From the NCBI GenBank assembly GCA_003550325.1, contig QKWP01001110.1, forward strand, positions 67,358-131,357: 64,000 bases of DNA, given 5' to 3'. The translations under genes were made by a program, and so were the position numbers. The notes beneath the pieces were generated by a model that was not told the origin of the DNA, ran no database searches, and saw only the letters and a list, made by a program, of their open reading frames with translations. Below, piece after piece: positions 59,331 to 64,000 of the stretch. This DNA is from Gigaspora rosea (Eukaryota; Glomeromycota; Glomeromycetes; Diversisporales; Gigasporaceae). How positions within the stretch are numbered: position 1 is the first letter of the stretch; the number at the start of each line of letters is the position of its first letter.

Positions 59331-59620
59331 ATAATCAATTAGGTGATTCGATTGGACCACATTAAATATAATTTTAATCGTATTTTTTTTTATTTTTTTA
59401 CGAGATTTTCTTTATGTAAATTGCAAAGATACTATCCCCAATCACGAGAGATCTGCAAACCCATGTAGGTCACAAATAAAAATCCTAGTATGTTTGTGAT
59501 CGAATAAAAATGAATTTGGATTTAGTAGAGTATAGTCTTGCTTAAATCAGCTATAAACCGTTAAAATTGCTATAAGTTTAGGTCTTATTTATTGCATATA
59601 ATTATATATAATCATCAAAT

Positions 59621-60354
59621 ATGTTCGGTATTAATATTATTCTAGATGAGAGACATAATAAGGTTGTACCTAAACCCGTTAATAATCGTCCTGGATATGA
59701 TATGAAATATGTTAGCACATATATGAGAAATCATAGAAGTGATACTGATCTTGAAAAAATAATCAAAATAGAAAAAATATATGATTATTTCTCCATTATT
59801 AGATCGCATGAAACTCCACAGCAATGGGCTGTTCGAGTAAGAGGTACTATGCAAACGCTATTAGCCGAGAAATATTGGAGTGTTTATCATGTGCACTGTC
59901 TTTATGCAGGATTTGGCGAACGTATGGAGACAGATGATGGGTACTACAGGCCTAGGATCCATAAAAATCAAATGGCTATTTGCTTCAATTGCTGGAAATT
60001 GATAAAGATTACAGATGTAAAACCAAAAAAAACGTATTTTAGTGGATGGCGCAGATATGGCTATGAAGTCAAACCCGAAGACTTGATGAAATATCATTGG
60101 GATAACGAATGTTCCAAAGCTAAGACTGAAGAGGTCTATTCGTTGACTAGTCCCAAGGTAACCACTCCTCCTATGCAATGTAGCGTAAGTGCGCCCGGCT
60201 TAATTAATACTAATAAACCCGGGAAGGGAAATACTAACAAATTATTTATCTCGTCTCTTTTGCAAAACAAATTAATTTACTACCATCTCATCTTAATCTA
60301 CCAAAAGATACTGTATTAAGATTGAAAGACGGAACAGAAATTACGATTGTTTGA
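59621..60354 (+). CDS. Zinc-motif protein of unknown function
   Basis: The Met at 59621 opens a frame of 232 codons. A better model may be two exons (59621-60179, 60308-60354), with an intron containing TACTAAC, giving 201 residues ending LRLKDGTEITIV. That ending lies in another frame and looks protein-like. Residues about 70-170 have conserved-looking content: CLYAGFGERMETDDGYY, then CFNC, then KYHWDNEC. The layout C-x2-C...H-x4-C, together with a preceding AGF, loosely recalls a BIR zinc fold, but the spacing is longer than in true BIR domains. No signal peptide or membrane segment is seen. The donor in the two-exon model (GTAGCG) is weak; a stronger GTAAGT lies five bases on but gives an early stop. 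Function unknown. Confidence 0.6.
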
Positions 60355-60470
60355 CTAATCTGACTGATCGATTCTAATATCGATAATATTAATATTTTTT
60401 TATCTACTGGAAGTTTGTGAACAAACAAATCATCTTGGCTCTGGTGCTTCGATCCACAATTTGACCAATT

Positions 60471-60909
60471 CTATTCATTAGCTGAGGCACTTTTTTCCTT
60501 ACGCTTCTGCCTCGCCTCTATCTCCTTCTGCAGGTTTAATGGAGTATCAAACCTTAGTCGAATTGCAAGAGGATCATCCTCCGGCCTGGTGAGATCAAAT
60601 ACAACAAACTCACCTTTACGGAGATAGCTATTAATAACCATGGATGCGCTCTTTACATCATCAGTATATCGGCCAGCTATCTTGGACACGTCTTGATAAC
60701 TGCTTCCAATATGGCGCAGTAATATGTCATTTCGATTTTTTGGTAATGTTAAGTATTACATAATTGATATTTTCCTGACTTAATTTAAAAGCATTAAAAG
60801 ATCTAATTCTATCTAGAAGCATATTTCGATTCTGTTCGAAAAAATGCAAAGGAGATAGACTTGATATATTTCGATTAAATATTAATGCAAATACATTTAT
60901 CTTTATAGC
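60471..60909 (-). CDS. Unknown protein exon with homopolymer frameshift
   Basis: On the minus strand coding runs from a probable acceptor (GAATAG, before 60909) to the stop at 60471, about 145 residues. The first part contains FFEQNRNMLLDRIRSFNAFK and the second RHIGSSYQDVSKIAGRYTDD, VFDLTRPEDDPLAIRL and a Lys/Glu-rich tail. The two parts are in different frames, joined at a T6 tract (60736-60741). One base fewer there would make them continuous, so this is a frameshift or a base-call error. The start exon was not found. No family is recognised; there is no transmembrane segment. The mix of polar helix and short hydrophobic patches suggests a soluble protein. Confidence 0.5.
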
Positions 60910-61023
60910 CTATTCACATATAATATTGGATCATGTATTAGATTTATTTTTTTTCATTTCACTCGCTTCGCCACAATGCATGTAGGCGTGTGTGACAAAA
61001 ATAAACGTGTTCTGTGCTTGTAA

Positions 61024-61122
61024 TTATTTCGAATATAAGAAATCTGAGAGCAAAAATGCTGGGACTTGTCTAGGATCCTCTTTGATAGCATCATATATTT
61101 CATTCGCTTCTCTAGCGTTAAC
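61024..61122 (-). CDS. Short terminal exon, unknown
   Basis: After a good acceptor (AAAATCAG) 33 codons read VNAREANEIYDAIKEDPRQV, then PAFLLSDFLYSK and a stop. It is protein-like and helical. A Met-led stretch immediately upstream (to about 61187) is in a different frame. A 49-base intron from GTGCGT would connect them after five residues, but this is speculative. It lies head-to-head with the plus-strand gene starting at 61218. Confidence 0.4.
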   Translation of the reverse strand, partial: VNAREANEIYDAIKEDPRQVPAFLLSDFLYSK

Positions 61123-61217
61123 CTGATTTTCTCAATAAAATTTTAAGGCGCAGTTGTTGTATAACACGCACGTGATTAAAATTCATAGATGTACGTGTGT
61201 AACTGATTTTTAAATAT

Positions 61218-64000
61218 ATGTATTCTAATTACTTTTGTGAAACGCTACCGGAAAATTACAGCTTTCTTGGTTTCTACAAGTATCGTCATCAACAACCTGA
61301 CTTCACCTTCTCGTTTCAAAAGGAGTCCCGCAAACTTAGTAGCGATCTCGAGGAATTGATGAAAGAAAATTCAGAAGCAGTTAGAGTTTACGCAGGCCGG
61401 TTACTACAGAATCATAAGGTTGTTCTTTCCTTTTATGCTGAGGGTTTCAAAACGTGGTTACGCGACTAGGGGGGACATCTGCGTTTGGCCCTCTGAAGAT
61501 CTGCGTTTCGTCGTGTATCACACAACTACGGTGAATATCTGCGTTTATCCACCTTATGGTCTGCGTTCCGTTGTGCGACCCTCAGCTATAATCAGTTTTA
61601 TTTTTTTATTACCGCTCTAAATATTATACTTACTCCTATTGATCTTCAACTATATAAGAATCATCGTGAAAAATATCCTGATGTTCAGATGTTTTGGAAT
61701 GACACAGAGGCATCTGTCGCCAATTCGAGTCTACAATTAGATAAGGTTTATTACTTTCCCGTTTCTTTTTAGTTCTTATCCCAATTCAGACTTGTATTGA
61801 CTAAATATCCTGACTAGGTAAATACGGCTCGAACAGTAATGCATGGCACCGAGAGGTTGATCAAAACCGCCTTCAACGAAGTTGATAGCACACTGAAAAC
61901 CAATGTTTCTAATAATGGACCGGTATATATTGCATACATTCTTTTTTTGTGCCATTGCATCTGCACCTATTCTTCTATAAATACTCATTAAGAATCCCTA
62001 TTTACTACATCACTCACGGATGAATACGAATTTCAAGAATGAAAGAAAACGACCAGTCGAAGAGCCCTCTCCTGTTACTACACCTCCTAACCTTCGCAAT
62101 CACTCTCCCCCTCCTTTTAACAGCATGAATAATTCTTTCAACGGAGAATCAACCGAAATTGAGAAAGAGTCAATTGAAGCCTCTCCAGTAATTTTTTTTC
62201 GTTTTGTTTAGCTGTATGATGTATATAAGTTTGTTTCTAATCTGCATTGCGATATTGCTTGTTTTAAGGAATTAAATGTCCATGAATCCGATATAGAGAT
62301 TACGCATGAAGATTACAATGAAAATCCTTTCGATGTAGGAGATGGATCAAGAAATCATAAGGTTAATATTAATAAGTATTAGTTGCAAATCAATTATTAA
62401 GCAGAGAAAAAAAACGGAATTTTATTCACTGAATATATCTTTTTATTAATTAATAATTAATTCAATTCTTAATTATATAGTTCAAAATTATTCTATCATG
62501 GAAACATGCAATCAATAATGTCAATACAAACAATATCTCCGGGAATGACGTAAGTATCGAGCAACATCATGATAGTCTTTTCCTGATATATAGTAATAAT
62601 CCTTTCTCACCTATAGTGGGTTGTAGATGGTCACAACATTTCTCTTGATTTCCGTAAATTTCAATTAGCATCAATAAATCTTTTAGAGACTAATCCAACC
62701 TTTTTATACGTAAAAATATGGATCGGATTCTGTAAGTGTTTTTTATGCAAATAAAATCTATTTTAATATCTAATTTTTGTATATGCCTGCAGGTGTTTAT
62801 CATCTATAATGTATTGCAATGAAGTCAAGCCGGAATTTGTAACATGTTCCGAAAAAGTATGGAATAAAATTCGTCCAAGACTCCTAGTGCCAAAGATGTT
62901 GCCATCTGTCGTACATTTAATAATAATTGAATATAATATGGTAAGTTTTCATCAACTTTCTAACAAATAATTGGCAAATTTATCAATTTGTTATATTTTG
63001 TGATTAGCTTTTAAACGACAAACAGTTATTGGACACAAAGTGGCATGAGAATTGGGCCAAATGGAGTACACTGTCAACAGACGAGGATAAATCCATCTTC
63101 GATTGTGCGCAGGAAGTCACGAAAAATTTGTGAGTTCTAAATTATTGAGAACATCTTTGTACGTTGTTGATATTTACTGTATGTCTGTTGCTTTTCAGTT
63201 TTACGTATCTGACTTCAGTGAGTTTCGATGAGGATAAGAAACTGGACGAAGATACCTTCGTTCACCGATATTGTCATAGACTTCTTGAAGAAATTTTTAG
63301 TAAAGATGATTTTACATTGATCTGGTAAGTTCCATATAAAATTATTACAATACACTATATAGTACAGTATATCGGCCTATGCTCATATTTTTTGTCATCG
63401 GAACAAAGGGCAAATGGTGAGTCTGAAAGTTCGAAAGAAAGACGAATACTAGACGGAAAGAATCACGGAAGAAAACCGGACTTTCGTATACTCTCAAAGA
63501 TAGATGATGTAAATACGGAATTTTTATTCGGCGAAATTAAACCTCCAAACAATTCAACTTCCATAAACAAAAGTATAGTAAAGTTGGCGGAATTCACGAA
63601 AGGTTCTTTAGATCTTATTATTTATAGTTATGGTTACGTTGACGGTCTGGAAACATTTGGAGTATTGATTCATGGTAAGTTATCGTTCACTATTATTATA
63701 ATTATGATGTTTTAATGCCGAGCTAATTAGATTAAATCCAACAGGAAGCGAAATAAAGATATTTAGTATGGACTTAGCTTTTGACGGTTTATACCGTTTC
63801 AATCAATTATCAAAAATCTTGTTACCAACGGAAAATGCGAATTTTCTAAATATCATTACCGTAATATCTACTTTTTATTCCTTATTGGTAAGAGTCTTAC
63901 TTTATAGTTCAAACAAGTTGCTTTGCAGTTTAATCGCTAATTATTTTTATTATGTAGGAAAGGATAAGATCTACAATTGTTACTATGAATTCATCTCAAC
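61218..64000 (+). CDS. Multi-exon gene with PD-(D/E)XK-like domain, 3' end cut off
   Basis: Likely exons: 61218-61409 (less sure), 61596-61745, 61818-61922, 61993-62187, 62269-62361, 62481-62549, 62617-62735, 62793-62940, 63008-63129, 63199-63324, 63409-63674, 63745-63887, 63958 to the edge. Most introns are 57-84 bases, GT-AG, several with GTAAGT, and phases agree. The N-terminal part is helical (YKNHREKYPDVQMFWNDTEA; GTERLIKTAFNEVDSTL). Next is a Pro/Ser/Asn-rich linker, then a globular region. The 63409-63674 exon has NHGRKPDFRIL...TEFLFGEIKPP, matching the PD...(D/E)xK layout of restriction-like nucleases. KIVKLAEF-type and GLETFGVLIHG segments follow, the latter joining SEIKIFSMDLAFDGLYR. 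Such nuclease-like proteins form expanded families in related fungi, from general knowledge. Catalysis is unproven. The 62735/62793 junction has an alternative (62731/62825) that is also in frame. The right edge truncates the gene. Confidence 0.75.
61472..61595. repeat. ATCTGCGTTT repeats within a probable intron
   Basis: Four CTGCGTTT/C-centred units (near 61478, 61501, 61537 and 61562) alternate in two flavours, about 22 and 36 bases long. They sit in the first intron of the gene beginning at 61218 and stay open in one frame by chance of the repeat. Confidence 0.65.

Larger units (their letters stand above)
57022..59620. other. Gene-free stretch with duplicated and inverted blocks
   Basis: No gene recognised. 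CACTTTAACCGCACTTTA repeats lie at 57122-57235. The open frame at 57872-58198 lacks family features. Related blocks at 58243-58545 and 59035-59330, and SINE-like units between them, are given separately. Confidence 0.5.

Noticed and set aside
61773..61817. In-frame TAG at 61815-61817 suggesting a pseudogene
   Set aside because: The TAG is the end of a 72-nt intron (61746-61817); the flanking exons join in frame without a stop.
62188..62211. Apparent 24-nt intron (GTAATT...TTTAG) in the right-hand gene
   Set aside because: A normal 81-nt intron (62188-62268) with a branch-like TCTAAT and a TTGTTTTAAG acceptor keeps the same phase, so an ultra-short intron is unnecessary.

Overview
The window is AT-rich, intron-dense and crowded with repeats. 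It looks like nuclear DNA of an arbuscular mycorrhizal fungus (Glomeromycotina, Rhizophagus-like). This is an inference from several features: short GT-AG introns of about 55-130 bases in AT-rich DNA, 28-residue RNase-inhibitor-type LRR repeats, a hAT transposase with BED finger, a decayed FAR1/MULE transposase, and a decayed primase/SF2-helicase replication gene. No rRNA, tRNA or CRISPR array was seen. One N at 47240 marks an assembly join.

Layout. 1-2643 has no recognisable gene. 2644-5689 (minus) is an apparently intact LAT-type amino acid permease in 11 exons (518 residues by my splice model), with a foldback element inside one intron. 6.1-15.3 kb is mobile-element and repeat territory: a 719-bp foldback with a nested palindrome, tandem repeats, and a TA-flanked Tc1/mariner-like element holding three diverged palindromes. 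Decayed LRR arrays lie at 15.3-16.2 kb (plus) and 23.4-23.7 kb (minus). Between them are many foldback/MITE elements, one split by a hAT MITE with an 8-bp duplication. 26.2-27.4 kb is a 1156-bp non-autonomous hAT element with a perfect 8-bp duplication. 28.5-32.5 kb is a larger hAT element with a four-exon transposase carrying one homopolymer frameshift. 32.6-34.7 kb is a cluster of small inverted-repeat elements. Two short minus-strand coding stretches lie near 35.5 and 36.1 kb.

37.6-46.0 kb is the most striking structure. A minisatellite of about 109-bp units is interrupted by two inverted copies of a 1.57-kb terminal-inverted-repeat element (38265-39842 and 43797-45358). The units between the copies run opposite to those outside. 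The 9-bp target duplications match only if the segment between the copies is turned round, so the sequence records a recombination inversion.

48.4-50.3 kb is a MULE/FAR1 transposase pseudogene with a 399-bp hAT MITE at its end. 52.2-56.5 kb holds remnants of replication proteins: a truncated zinc-ribbon fragment, then an archaeo-eukaryotic-type primase joined to a UL9-like SF2 helicase with stops, a frameshift and a ruined Walker A. A two-exon SANT/Myb-like gene (56.5-57.0 kb, minus) abuts it. 59.6-64.0 kb is gene-bearing: a zinc-motif protein of unknown role, short minus-strand genes, and a multi-exon gene running off the right edge whose 3' part has a PD-(D/E)XK-like signature.

The genes do not form a pathway. 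One metabolic transporter and a few lineage-specific genes sit in a matrix built by hAT, MULE-like and Tc1/mariner-like elements, whose insertions, nested insertions and one inversion can be read from their target-site duplications.
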